NCBI RefSeq assembly: GCF_000835495.1 | Contig: NW_015622541.1 | Location: 806,001-870,000, forward strand | Source of the DNA: Cladophialophora immunda | Lineage: Eukaryota; Ascomycota; Eurotiomycetes; Chaetothyriales; Herpotrichiellaceae | DNA: 64,000 nt | Reading direction: 5' to 3' | Shown here: positions 43,699 through 54,030 of the stretch, in pieces | Position numbering within the stretch: the first letter of the stretch is position 1 | Layout: each line of letters begins with the position of its first letter | Notes under the pieces: model-generated | Told to the model about the DNA's origin: nothing | The model's input: only the letters and a program-made list of their open reading frames with translations | The model's database searches: none | Program-made: the position numbers and the translations under genes

Positions 43699-46124
43699 AT
43701 GCAAGTCTGCTTCTCCAGTCTCGTGCTTCGCTCCCCGACCCGTGCCCTGAGATCTCCGAAGTCCTTCGTCAATACTATCATGCTTGCCCGGGCAGCCAAC
43801 AGACATGCATCCTCGGCCTCTAGCGAGAAGAAGCAATCTTCTCTGCCATTCAGTTCCTCCGCAGCCAATGCTCCCCGCGATTCCTCGTCGGGTTCTCTGA
43901 AGAGGAAACTGGATCGGACCATGAGCAGCTCCAGCAACTTGGGCTCTCTCCATCAGCAACCCTGGTCCGACGAAAACACCCCGCCTACCTTCATTGACCT
44001 CACGGACAATGTCGAAGGTCACCCCGACGTCCGATACCCTGATTTGCCTGCGATGGATGCCGTCTCTTATCCTTCACTTCCCTCCATCCAGAAGGGCTCT
44101 CCGACTGTCCCTACGAGTAGCGCCGAAGTCCCATGGTCGTCATCGCCAGCGCACCATTACGAAAACCCGCCCACACGAAAGCTGTCAAAAGATATACCGG
44201 AGCCACGGACGGTGGGACCAAACAAGAAAAGAGCACTGCCCGCATCATTCACGGCTCAAGTCTCAACTGCCTACAGGGATGAAGAAAGCACAGCGCAAGG
44301 CGAGCGTCCCGACAAATTTGATAGATTCAGTCCGTCAAAACAGTTGCAGAACGCGAGCAGCCGTGAAAAAGCGTCCCTTGCGATGTCAGACATGTTACAG
44401 AAGTCATCATTCGCGCGCCATCGAACAAATGCGTCGCTTTCGAGGTCCTCGTCTGACCGTACGGTTCTGTCGACCAGCAAACCGGCGGAAATAGCACCGG
44501 CAACGTTTGGCACAGTGTCGGAGCCTTTCTTGAGCGACGAGCAGAAGTCTGTTATGAAGGCAGTCATGGACGAAGGAAAGAGCGTTTTCTTCACCGGGTC
44601 CGCTGGTACGGGGAAATCTGTTCTTATGAGGGCGATAATTTCCAAGTTGAAGCACAAGTACCGGAAAGACTCTGATCGGATCGCAATCACAGCGTCGACC
44701 GGCTTAGCATCGTGCATCTTGGAAGGACAGACGCTACACAGTTGGTCGGGAATTGGGTTGGGAAAGGAGCCTGCACCTGAACTAGTCAAAAAGATCAAGC
44801 GCAATCAGAAATCGAGGCAGAAATGGCTCCGGACCAAGGTTCTCATTATTGACGAAGTATCCATGGTCGACGGTCAGCTTTTTGACAAGCTGGAGCAAGT
44901 GGCGCGTACTATTCGAAACAATGGCCGCCCTTTCGGTGGTATTCAGTTGGTCGTCACTGGAGACTTTTTCCAACTCCCTCCTGTACCCGACAGAAACACT
45001 TCGGCCAAGTTTGTCTTTGAGGCAGTAACGTGGAACACCTGCATCCAACATACCATCCTGTTGACCCATGTCTTCCGCCAAAAGGACGAACAGTTCGCTC
45101 GAATGCTCAACGAAATGCGTCTGGGTAAGATGAGTCCTGCCACTATCCGAGAATTCAAGTCACTTTCGAGGCCTTTGGATTTCCGCGATGAGCTTGAGGC
45201 AACTGAGCTGTGAGTGTTTCCAATCCGTGATCCACCAGCCTGCTAATGATGCTCAGGTATCCTCGCCGTGAGGAAGTCGAAAATGCCAACCAGAATCGTA
45301 TGCGAAAGCTGTCCGGCCAAATGATGACTTTTACAGCAGTGGATACAGGCACCGTTGACCTTAACACACGAAAGGCGTTGCTGAACAACTTTATCGCTCC
45401 CGAGGTACTCGAGTTGAAGAAGGGTGCACAAGTCATGCTGATCAAAAACATTGATACACAACTCGTCAACGGATCCCTCGGGATTGTACAGTCATTCATG
45501 GATGAAGGCACATTCTTCACCTACAAGGATGACGAACCCACGTTTCTCCTGGCGCACGAGCCAGACGACGAAGACGACAATGGTGAGATAAAGGCTGCAC
45601 GTGAGAAGATCCGTGAAGCTAGGCTGAAAAACTCGACCACGGGTGGCGAGCCCAGGAGGCTGTGGCCCATGGTGAGATTTAACCTACCGGACGGAACATC
45701 AAGGAGTATGCTCTGCTCTCCGGACGAGTGGAAGACCGAAGCCCAGAACGGTGAAGTCCTTGTGAAACGAGTCCAGGTACCTCTAATTCTAGCATGGGCC
45801 TTGTCAATCCACAAAGCACAGGGCCAGACACTTAGCCGAGTCAAAGTGGATCTCGGGAAGGTCTTTGAGAAAGGCCAAGCGTATGTCGCATTGAGTCGAG
45901 CAAGAACAAAGGAAGGCTTACAGGTTCTTCGGTTCGATGAGCGGAAGGTCATGGTCCATCAAAAGGTGCTGCACTTCTATTCCAAGCTGTCTAGTCATGA
46001 GACGCTGGGAAAGAAGGAGGTCAAGAAAGAAGTGACCGAGGAGAAGGATGACTTCGGCGACGACTTTACGTTCGAGGAGATGCTCGAGGCTGAGAAGCAA
46101 ATGTTGAAGGCCAGTGCGGCGTAG
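43699..46124 (+). CDS. PIF1: PIF1-type 5'-3' DNA helicase
   Basis: Exons 43699-45209 and 45257-46124 code for 792 residues. The N-terminus is rich in Arg, Ser and Ala with almost no acidic residues, like a mitochondrial targeting peptide. Later in-frame ATGs at 43780 and 43921 could make shorter forms. Residues about 60-270 are Ser-rich and disordered. The helicase core starts at [12 protein letters not shown]. Walker A is GSAGTGKS (near residue 300), then HSWSGIGLG, Walker [12 protein letters not shown] and [10 protein letters not shown]. Exon 2 has GAQVMLIKN and the final motifs [18 protein letters not shown] and [12 protein letters not shown]1 enzymes unwind G-quadruplexes and restrain telomerase in the nucleus and maintain mitochondrial DNA. 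Confidence 0.95.
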
Positions 46125-46542
46125 CGACGGATCTGCCTCTGGGGAATGAAGCCTGCGTCTGGGAAGCGTACCGAAGAGAAATCTCGCTTGAGATCGCAAG
46201 GAGCGTCCAATTGACATGAATTAGTCTGTAGATATTAGATGTGAAGCACAGTCTATGATGAAGCCTATAGTGGTGTCTGGCGATTCAGCCTTGGATGGTC
46301 GTGTGAGATGATGACGAAAGGGGAAACACCAAACTTTATCGACTTTTCGGCAGAAGCCAGGCATTGAACGGAATCGACAAGGCCCTCACAGGGGAAACAT
46401 CCTTCACCCTCCCAGATCCTCAAGGCCTGAATCTCTGATCTTTTCAGATTTTGTATTTATCTTGCTCACTCTACCCTATCTTGAGCAGCATGAACATATA
46501 GTACTGCTCCACTCCGTCTGCTACACTCGCTCCTCCCTTACC
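46125..46542. other. Intergenic spacer upstream of EDC3
   Basis: A 418-base gap between two plus-strand genes, holding the PIF1 3' end and the EDC3 promoter. Nothing else is seen. Confidence 0.45.
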
Positions 46543-48666
46543 ATGGCGTCCGACTTCGTTGGCTACACCATCTTGGTCACGCTACAGAATCCTCCGCATG
46601 CTCAAATCCAGGGTGTAGTGGCAGATGTCGTCAATCAAAAGCTGTTCCTGCAGAATGGTAGGCTTCGCTCCGAAGCCCAGCTCGCAATACTAACCTAGTT
46701 TGCAGTACTTTTGTGGAATGGCCAGCGACTCCCCTCATACGCCATTGACTCCTCCGCTATAGCAGACCTCGAAGTGTCCCCTTCACAACCATCCACGGTC
46801 GAAGAGGAGGAATTGCCTACACCAGTCGCCGCTGCCGAACACCAGAAGACCACATTCCCCCCAGTCCTTCAACAGCAGCACAATGTGCCCGCGTTTGTCG
46901 ACCCCGCCATCATCAGCTACGCGAAACCGCCCGCCAAACTTGCAGCAATGCCAGCAGTTATCCAGCAGCCGCAGCCAGTGTCCCCGATCATGATCGCCGA
47001 TGGAATAGTGAGCAACCCGTCGGCGCGCTTGCCGCGCAACGGCAATGTGGGGAATAGCTCAGTGTCCAGCATCGCGACGGCTGTTCCCAAAAAGACGGAG
47101 AAAAGAAATACACCCGCCAGTGCGACTCTGACGGAGCCGTTTGACGCATTAAGTCTTGGGGACAATGTTGCGGTTGCTAAACCCGCGCCAGAGGTCGCCA
47201 GCGAAAAGAAGGCTCAATATATACCATCACAAACTGGTCCAGGCATCATCGACATGAAAGATGTCAATCACGGCCCGCTCAAGGGTCAGAAGAAGGCAGG
47301 AAAAGGCAAGGGCTGGCGCCAGACCCCCTTCATCGAGGAGGTACCTCGACAGCCTAGAAAGAGGGCACAGCGGGGTCGGAAAGCCGCAGAAGACATGAAT
47401 GGTTGGGCTACAGAAGATGCTACTGACATCCAGGATATGGGCGACTTTGACTTTGAATCAAATCTATCCAAGTTCGACAAGCGCCGAGTCTTTGACGACA
47501 TCCGGCAAGCAGACACCACCGCGGAAGCTGACCGGCTTGTGAGCTTCAATCGGAAAGCTCGACCTGGGACCAACGGGGGCCGAAACCTGCACTTCACGGA
47601 AAACGTTTTGGACACGCCGGGTGGAAAGGACAAAGATCGATGGAAGAGTGAAGCGGGGGAAACCGAAGATGAGTCGATCGGGGGAGAGGGCCATTACAGC
47701 AGCGGGCGAGGATCCAAGAGGGCGGGCTCCCGACGGCCACTTGGTTCGAGAAAGGGCAGCGTCATCCCTCCGCATATTGACCGGACAGACTCGCCGCGCC
47801 CTTTGGGCCGGATGCAAACCTCATCGCCGCTCAACGGATCCGTGTCCGGCAACCGTGGCACCTTCAAACTTCTCAACAACAAGCCGTGTCATTGTTTGTC
47901 ACCGCTGCAGATGCTTGAGATCGAACAACTCTGCACTTCGGAACTTGGCCTCACGGAAGACATGCTCTCGGAGAATGCTGGACGGAGTATAGCCATGGCA
48001 GTGCTCAAGATTCCCGAGGTCAGGAGTGTGGTGTTCTTAGTGGGCAATCACAAATCCGGTGCTAGAGCCATCGCCGCAGCCAGGCATTTACGCAATCGCA
48101 GGCTTCGGGTGACCATTGTCATCCTCGGGGGCGAGCGTGAAGAACTGCTTCTCGAAGTTATGAAGAAACAGCTCAGCATTTACAAGAAGGGACAAGGGTA
48201 CGTGGACCGCTGGGACGAATATCAGACCAAAGCCAGCGCGGGCGGCCCGACTCCTGACGTGATTGTGGATGCTCTGCTCGGAGTGCACGTCACGTTTGAA
48301 GAATTACGGACGGACGACCAAGCAACAGTGCTGGAGATGATTCGGTGGGCCAATCGCAGCTCCCTCGTCCTCTCTATCGATGTGCCGAGCGGATTATCTG
48401 CCACGTCGGGGTTGTTGACGGAAGTTGATGGACAGCCGCTGGTTATGAACAGCAAGCACATCGTCAGTCTAGGGGCACCGAAGACCGGGTTGCTATATGG
48501 AATGTCTCATGATGGAATCACGGAGCCCACCTGGCAGGTCTGGGTGGCCGACATCGGCATCACGGCCGCGGCGTGGCAGAAGCATGGGTCTCGAAGAAAA
48601 CACGGCACCGACTTTGGCACCGAATGGGTGGTCGCCGTCAAGTATGTGTCGGGCTTACAAGCTTGA
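46543..48666 (+). CDS. EDC3: Enhancer of mRNA-decapping protein 3
   Basis: Exons 46543-46657 and 46706-48666 code for 691 residues. Exon 1 and the start of exon 2 form an LSm domain (FVGYTILVTLQNPPHAQIQG, then LWNGQRLPSYAID). A long disordered linker follows. The FDF motif is DFDFESNLSKFDKRRVFDDI near residue 255. The C-terminal third is a YjeF_N/Rossmann domain (LSPLQMLEIEQLCTSELGLT through VLSIDVPSGL). This LSm-FDF-YjeF_N order is diagnostic of EDC3, a scaffold of P-bodies that binds DCP2 and the DDX6 helicase and activates decapping. The protein is longer than yeast Edc3 because of the linker. A short CTG-rich trinucleotide run lies in the 3' region. Confidence 0.94.
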
Positions 48667-49881
48667 CGCGGGTTGGTCTCATAAGAGAGACAGCCCTTGA
48701 GACTGGGACGAGGGTCAGGGGAAGTCATCTATTATCCGCATTTATTTGCTGCTGCTGTTGCTGCTGCTGCTGCGTTCAAGCGATTTATTGAACAAAAAGT
48801 CATCCGGGAGGCATTCGTGACAATTGCTTTTTGCTGCGTTGGTGAAGACAGTGCTCTGTTTTGTGCTTCTGAGAGTCTCGCAGGGTAGATTAGGGAGGGG
48901 GCATGGTTTCTTCAAATAGCCATCCATCTCTTGAGGAAATGAAGCCCTGATTCAAGAGCCAGCTTCGTTCGAGATATCTTTTCTTTTCGCTTCCTTAGAA
49001 CTCGTTCCTCTATGCGCGTGGATATATGAATATGACTCGCGTCCCGGTCTCGCTGTGCTGTCCGCGTCGTGCTTTGGAAACCGACTCGACACCCGGGATG
49101 GACCTTGGTACGCACCTGAGTAGGTAGGTAGGTACCCAGGACAGCGGGCTGAACGTGGCACAACACAAAGTATTCACTCGGTACGAGGTACCAGAAAGGA
49201 GAAAGGAGAAAGGTGACGAAGGTCCTTGAGTTACAAAAGACAAGAAACACAACACACGAAACAGGAGGCCAAAAAGGAGACAAAGGTGATTGAACTACAA
49301 GAAGCATTGAGATTAAAAAGACGTGCGAAATAGATACCGGATGCTAACCCCCCTACTGCGTGCCGAGATCAAACAACCAAGAAAACACCCAAACAAACGC
49401 CCCCTTCCCTAAAGCAATCAGATGGGTACTGGCCTAGCTGCCTGGTTAGCTAGCTAGGACGAGTATGCTCCGCGTTTCATCTGGTTTGCATTATGCTGAT
49501 TTCGGTCCGCTCGAAGAGTACTGTGGAGTGCAATAGCCAGTGGCGGAGCATGGCTTTCGTATAGTGCGGTGAGGTAAGGTAAGGTGACTTGTAGCCAGAA
49601 CCCTCGGCATTGTTTTGTCTCTTCTCTCCTCCATTCTCTGCTCGTCTGTGATTACCATCATTCCCTCTCTGTGTTCATCTCTCTCGTGTCTTTTGCTGTC
49701 GGTATCTCTCTTTTCAGCGAACTCCCTCTTCCCGCAATGGCGCACGCCTTCCTCTCTTCGATCTTGATTCCGTTTCTCCGTCTGGAGAACCAACGCCAGC
49801 CGCACAGCCAACCAAACTTTTTACCAGACGCTCAAAAACCTGCAAACTGCCTGCTGGAACGAACCCCCGCGAGTCATCTCG
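48667..49881. other. Convergent intergenic region with short simple repeats
   Basis: A 1.2-kb interval between convergent genes. It holds an interrupted CTG/GCT trinucleotide run near 48746-48774, a GTAG run near 49120-49137 and GGAGAAA units near 49195-49212. No supported gene is present. Confidence 0.5.
48746..48774 (+). repeat. Interrupted CTG trinucleotide run
   Basis: About nine GCT/CTG triplets with one GTT interruption lie roughly 80 bases past the EDC3 stop codon, probably in its 3' untranslated region. Confidence 0.7.
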
Positions 49882-50520
49882 TCACGACGTAGGAGGATAA
49901 CCCAGGTCCTTCATCCCTTGGTACCACATCTCCTTGAACCGCCCGTGCGCCATCCGGTGCGACTTGTCCGTCGTGGCGCGGATGTAGTAGCTCAGCATGA
50001 CGTTACACCTCAGCTCGTTGGTTTCGTAGAAATTCACCACCCAACCCTTGCCGTCGCTTGCGTCCAGCGCTTTGACGTCGCGCGGCTCGGCGACCCGGAT
50101 GCTGAAGCGGCCGTGGATGGTCACGCCGGAGCCCGGATTGGTGAGTGCCTCCATGCCGTCCTTGGTCCGTCGGATTGCGCTGTAATACGTCAAGTCCGTG
50201 CTGTACCCCGGAAGCACGTTGAGTTTGTCGGTGATGGCGTAGTGCTGGAAGTCTTCGATCGCGTAGTCGGCGTTCAGGTCGACCTTGAAGTCCTTGGACA
50301 GAGCCATGTAGTCGACGGCTTTTGGATCTGAGGCCGGAATGGTGACCACGTTGGTGATGAGCGGGTTGAGCCGGGCCATCATCACCGGATCTGTGCACAT
50401 CTTGAGCGCGAGTTCATAGCCGGCGTCCAGCACATCTTGCGGGGACTTTCCTTCCGGCGGCGCGGGCAGGACCAGATCAGTGATCCAGCCGGATTTGAAG
50501 GTTGTTTGCATAAAAGACAT
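49882..50520 (-). CDS. Uncharacterised START/SRPBCC-like protein, DUF7053-type
   Basis: A single exon codes for 212 residues; the ATG at 50520 (MSFMQTTF) is preferred because the longer frame has no upstream ATG. The protein alternates predicted strands and helices, with MMARLNPLITNVVTIPASDP followed by strand-rich sequence (VHGRFSIRV-like) and a C-terminal helix ending in MKDLGYPP. This matches the look of fungal DUF7053 proteins, a START-like fold that often binds lipids or small hydrophobic molecules. The assignment is tentative. There is no signal peptide or membrane segment. Confidence 0.75.
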   Translation of the reverse strand: MSFMQTTFKSGWITDLVLPAPPEGKSPQDVLDAGYELALKMCTDPVMMARLNPLITNVVTIPASDPKAVDYMALSKDFKVDLNADYAIEDFQHYAITDKLNVLPGYSTDLTYYSAIRRTKDGMEALTNPGSGVTIHGRFSIRVAEPRDVKALDASDGKGWVVNFYETNELRCNVMLSYYIRATTDKSHRMAHGRFKEMWYQGMKDLGYPPTS

Positions 50521-51887
50521 GGTTTGATCAACGGTTTGATCTTCGACTGTGCGAGTCTGGGTCGGTTTATACCACCGCAAAGAGCGCGCTGGAAAGCAGG
50601 TTGTTCGCAGTGAGATGATAACAGGGCCCTCTCAGATGCCAGTTGGGTCCGAGCGAGCGGAGCCCGAATGCCCGCCAACGACGAAAACGAAGTCAAAAAC
50701 CACCAAGTCCTTGCGCTCTTCTGCCCCGGATAGTCATCAGGCGCCCTCCCCGGCTGCGGAGGTGGTTGTTGCGCAATATGAGAAGACCTAGCACCAACGG
50801 TGACAAGAATCGTGGCAGAAGAGCGTCGTCGTCGCGGAGGATTACAATGAGTTTGTATGGTGGAGTAACAGTAAGCGTCGGGGGAATTGTGGTAGGCAGC
50901 TGGCGGCCCCCAAAGATACCAACCACTCTTGGTCGACCAACCCACTTCAGAGAGAGGCTAGGATGAATTCGAGGATGGGGGAAGCAGTTGGCTTGGCCTC
51001 GTTGGAGACAGAGGGAGGTTTTGTAGGTAGGCAGCTTGAAGAGAGGAGGGAGATTCCGTAAATAATGCTCCGTGCTTAACAAATCATCAGCATTGTAACA
51101 GCTTCTGGAAGCAGCTTAGAGCTGGTGAGGCTTTCGACTTGCGCGCGTTGCGGACTTTCAGCCGCAGATGCAGCCACGGGAACTGAGAGGTGGAATCAGA
51201 GTGCTTATGCTTCTCCTTGTCTGATGGTTGCCAGGCCGAGGATAGTTAGGACGAGGGGCGTAAAAGTGAGATGGAGGTGGGATGGGCAGCGCAGGGCGCG
51301 ATGGCGGAAAGTTGACACGACGGTGAGATCTGACACTGCGACAGACCTCCGCACATCACCACCACATACACCTCGCTGCCTCGATCCTCCCGCTTCATCT
51401 TTTCTATGTTCCTCTCCTCGCCTACTTCTCCCATGCCGCCCCCCTCGCCGCCCCCTAGCCGCCCCAATCTCTAGACTACTTTGTGATCATCATCACTGCT
51501 GTCTACCGCCGCTGCCACCAACGTTCAACCGACTGTGTCCCAACGCATTCATCAGTGCCTACGACACCAAACAATGGCCTCTTGGTTCACAGTACACAAT
51601 GTGTCCTCCAAACAAGACAAACAGCCACAAAGGGCTAGCACCCCCTCTTTCACTCGATTGGGTCTTTGTCTGCTCACATTTGCTGTCAAGGCAGAGCTGC
51701 TTGTCCTACACCGCCTTGAGTCGCCGCCCCATGGTTGATCCTCCTGGCTATTTATGGCTCGATTAAGCCCACGACCAGCTTCCAATGGCACCAAACCAGC
51801 ACGTCGCCATTGGCAAGTCATTGAAGTGAGAGCAGGGCGCGATTCAACACTGAACACTGACTTTGCCAAATTGGCCAACCTGACAAG
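50521..51887. promoter_or_regulatory. Divergent promoter region
   Basis: This 1.37-kb interval separates divergent genes and holds both promoters and leaders. A pyrimidine-rich stretch at 51385-51480 may belong to the amidoligase leader. No gene is supported. Confidence 0.45.
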
Positions 51888-53747
51888 ATGGCTTTCTCAA
51901 CAAATCCATCAGACAAACTCCCTCTGACCTTCGGCGTCGAAATCGAATACGTCTTTGGTGTCAACAAGGACGTCGTCTGTTCCAACCCAGTTTACCACTG
52001 GCTGTTTCCACAGAACTGCTCTCTTTACCCAAATTCTGCCAATCCTGCCAACTTCGACCCGACGCTGGATGCGCATAAAGGTCTTCTGCAAGCCGTCAAA
52101 ATTCTGCGAAGCAAAGGTGCTCGACTAGGTGTGATAGTCCATCAAGGCAGTCAAGAAGAGTCCTTTGACCTGTATTCGCAATGGCACATGTCCACGGACA
52201 GCTCGGTAAGATTTCCTGCCAATGCCTACGATCTGGAACGATTTTCCGGGGGTAGAATCAGGGAATGGCGAGGCTGGGAGTTCTCGGGGTTGGAGCTCAT
52301 TTCTCCCGCTCTACCGGTCCCTGAGTTCGACTTGCATCACTTTCATCCCTACGGTCTCGCTGAAGTCCAAACCTACCTCGGGTTCATGACTCAGCCCCGG
52401 CCTGAGGGTACCCCTTACTTTTTCCTGTCCGGTCCAGAGGCCGCTGGTGTTCATGTCCACATCGGTTTGCAACCACAGCCTGATGGCCAAACTGACCTCC
52501 CTCTTGGACTTCTGCGCCATCTCGCCTTTATCTGCCTAGCTTTCGAGGATACCATAACTTTGCTGCATCATCCGCAACGGCATAGTTATCCTGCGTCCTA
52601 TTCTCGTCGCCATATCGGGACCAATCGCTTCGTGGGAAGCTTGCCTCATACCTTTCCGCGCCACCATTGCAAGGAAGGGCCCGGATTTTCGCTCGAAGAC
52701 GCATTCCTTCGCATTTTCCGAGCGAAGACCAGCCACGAGCTTGTGGAATTGCTGACAACGATTCCGGCAGAAAACAAAGGGAACTACCGGTATATGGTCC
52801 GAGAATGCTTTGTGAACTTTACCAACTGCTTCGAATTCATCCATACAGGGGAAAAGAGGACTGTCGAGTTCCGACAGCATCATGGGACGCTTGCGATAAA
52901 AGACATTGCCCATTGGGTTGTTTTCCTCACGGCTCTAGCACGGACGGCGGAGCGCAAAGCGAATGAGGAACCAAGACCCAACCCCACCTTGCCCCCCTCG
53001 CTTGCACCCAAGATTCTCTCAGCTAGTCTAGGTACGCAGGTTGAGCCCTTGAAGACTGGAGTGTTGGATACCCCTATTGACGCACTTTGGCAGGACACTG
53101 CATCACATCTTGAAAGTTTGACCACGATCATTCGGGAGGCATCCAAGTACCCAGACTTGTTCCAGACCGGTAAGAAAAGAACGCTCAAGGAGCTTTTTGA
53201 TCTGTTGCAACTCCCACGTGTCTATAGACAATACTGGTGGGAGCGTGCTAAGCAGTTCAGGGCCGAATGGGCCGCTGGCTGGCGAGGGACGGGGACTTGC
53301 GAAGGCCAACTTCCTTGCAGAAATGATGACGTGAGGGATAACGAAGGCTGGGCTCATGGTGAGTTGGATGTTCCTCCCTGGGATGTTGACGAAGCCGGTG
53401 CCAGCACTGGCGGCGATGGTCCTGCTTCTTCTGGTCGCCCTCCATTTGCTCAGTTGTGCATACTTGCTAACCAGCTTATAGATCTCGAGCCTTGGGATTT
53501 TGCGGCTGTCATGCAGTCCGAGGGCTGGCCTGATGGACCGTTCTATGGGGCGTCTTCGGACGTCAATACGGCTCGCACCGGTGCCGCTGCTACTGCTGCT
53601 GCTGGAGCCGGTCAATTTGCTAACCAGTCTACAGATGTCGACATGACCGATGACGATCTTCCCACAACTACGACCGGGGTAGGACCGTCGTCATCACCGC
53701 ACAGTTCTCGCGCAAATGTCATGTCAATTTCAGCCATCACCAATTAG
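51888..53747 (+). CDS. Putative amidoligase (COOH-NH2 ligase family)
   Basis: A single exon codes for 619 residues. The start TFGVEIEYVFG is the first strand of the amidoligase domain with its metal-binding Glu residues. Later conserved blocks are WEFSGLELISPAL, AGVHVHIGL and RTVEFRQHHGTL, which match the glutamine synthetase/ATP-grasp-like fold. The domain fills residues about 10-360. The C-terminal 230 residues are low complexity, with Ala-, Gly- and Asp-rich stretches. Bacterial relatives are predicted to build peptide or side-chain amide bonds. Fungal members are widespread but, as far as I know, uncharacterised. No partner gene for peptide tagging or synthesis is evident next to it. Confidence 0.85.
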   Translation: MAFSTNPSDKLPLTFGVEIEYVFGVNKDVVCSNPVYHWLFPQNCSLYPNSANPANFDPTLDAHKGLLQAVKILRSKGARLGVIVHQGSQEESFDLYSQWHMSTDSSVRFPANAYDLERFSGGRIREWRGWEFSGLELISPALPVPEFDLHHFHPYGLAEVQTYLGFMTQPRPEGTPYFFLSGPEAAGVHVHIGLQPQPDGQTDLPLGLLRHLAFICLAFEDTITLLHHPQRHSYPASYSRRHIGTNRFVGSLPHTFPRHHCKEGPGFSLEDAFLRIFRAKTSHELVELLTTIPAENKGNYRYMVRECFVNFTNCFEFIHTGEKRTVEFRQHHGTLAIKDIAHWVVFLTALARTAERKANEEPRPNPTLPPSLAPKILSASLGTQVEPLKTGVLDTPIDALWQDTASHLESLTTIIREASKYPDLFQTGKKRTLKELFDLLQLPRVYRQYWWERAKQFRAEWAAGWRGTGTCEGQLPCRNDDVRDNEGWAHGELDVPPWDVDEAGASTGGDGPASSGRPPFAQLCILANQLIDLEPWDFAAVMQSEGWPDGPFYGASSDVNTARTGAAATAAAGAGQFANQSTDVDMTDDDLPTTTTGVGPSSSPHSSRANVMSISAITN

Positions 53748-54030
53748 CCTGGTCCTCCTTGAGAAAGTGTGGCATGTCGCGAATATGGGGAGAAAGCGCC
53801 GGTCAATTTGAAAGGTAAGTTTGGGGAGATGATACGCAAAGGGCAAAAAGAACAAGGAGAAGAAGAAGAAGAAGGGTTCAATGGGTTTGATCGTTGACAG
53901 GAAATCTAATCAGACAAGGTAGGTAAGGTAAGTTAACATGGAATCTTGATTTTGGTGCTGGTGGTCATTCCAGGTTTGGCCGTGATCTCGTCCCATACTC
54001 CCCATTTCCATGTAGGAATAAATGTAGAGA
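53748..54030. other. Short convergent spacer
   Basis: A 283-base gap between convergent genes. It includes a short GAA run near 53857-53874 and no gene. Confidence 0.4.

Noticed and set aside
44271..44804. 177-codon minus-strand frame inside PIF1
   Set aside because: Antisense shadow; the helicase motifs are on the plus strand.
49491..49811. 106-codon minus-strand frame
   Set aside because: Arg/Glu/His-rich translation of a pyrimidine-rich region, no domain, not conserved in appearance.
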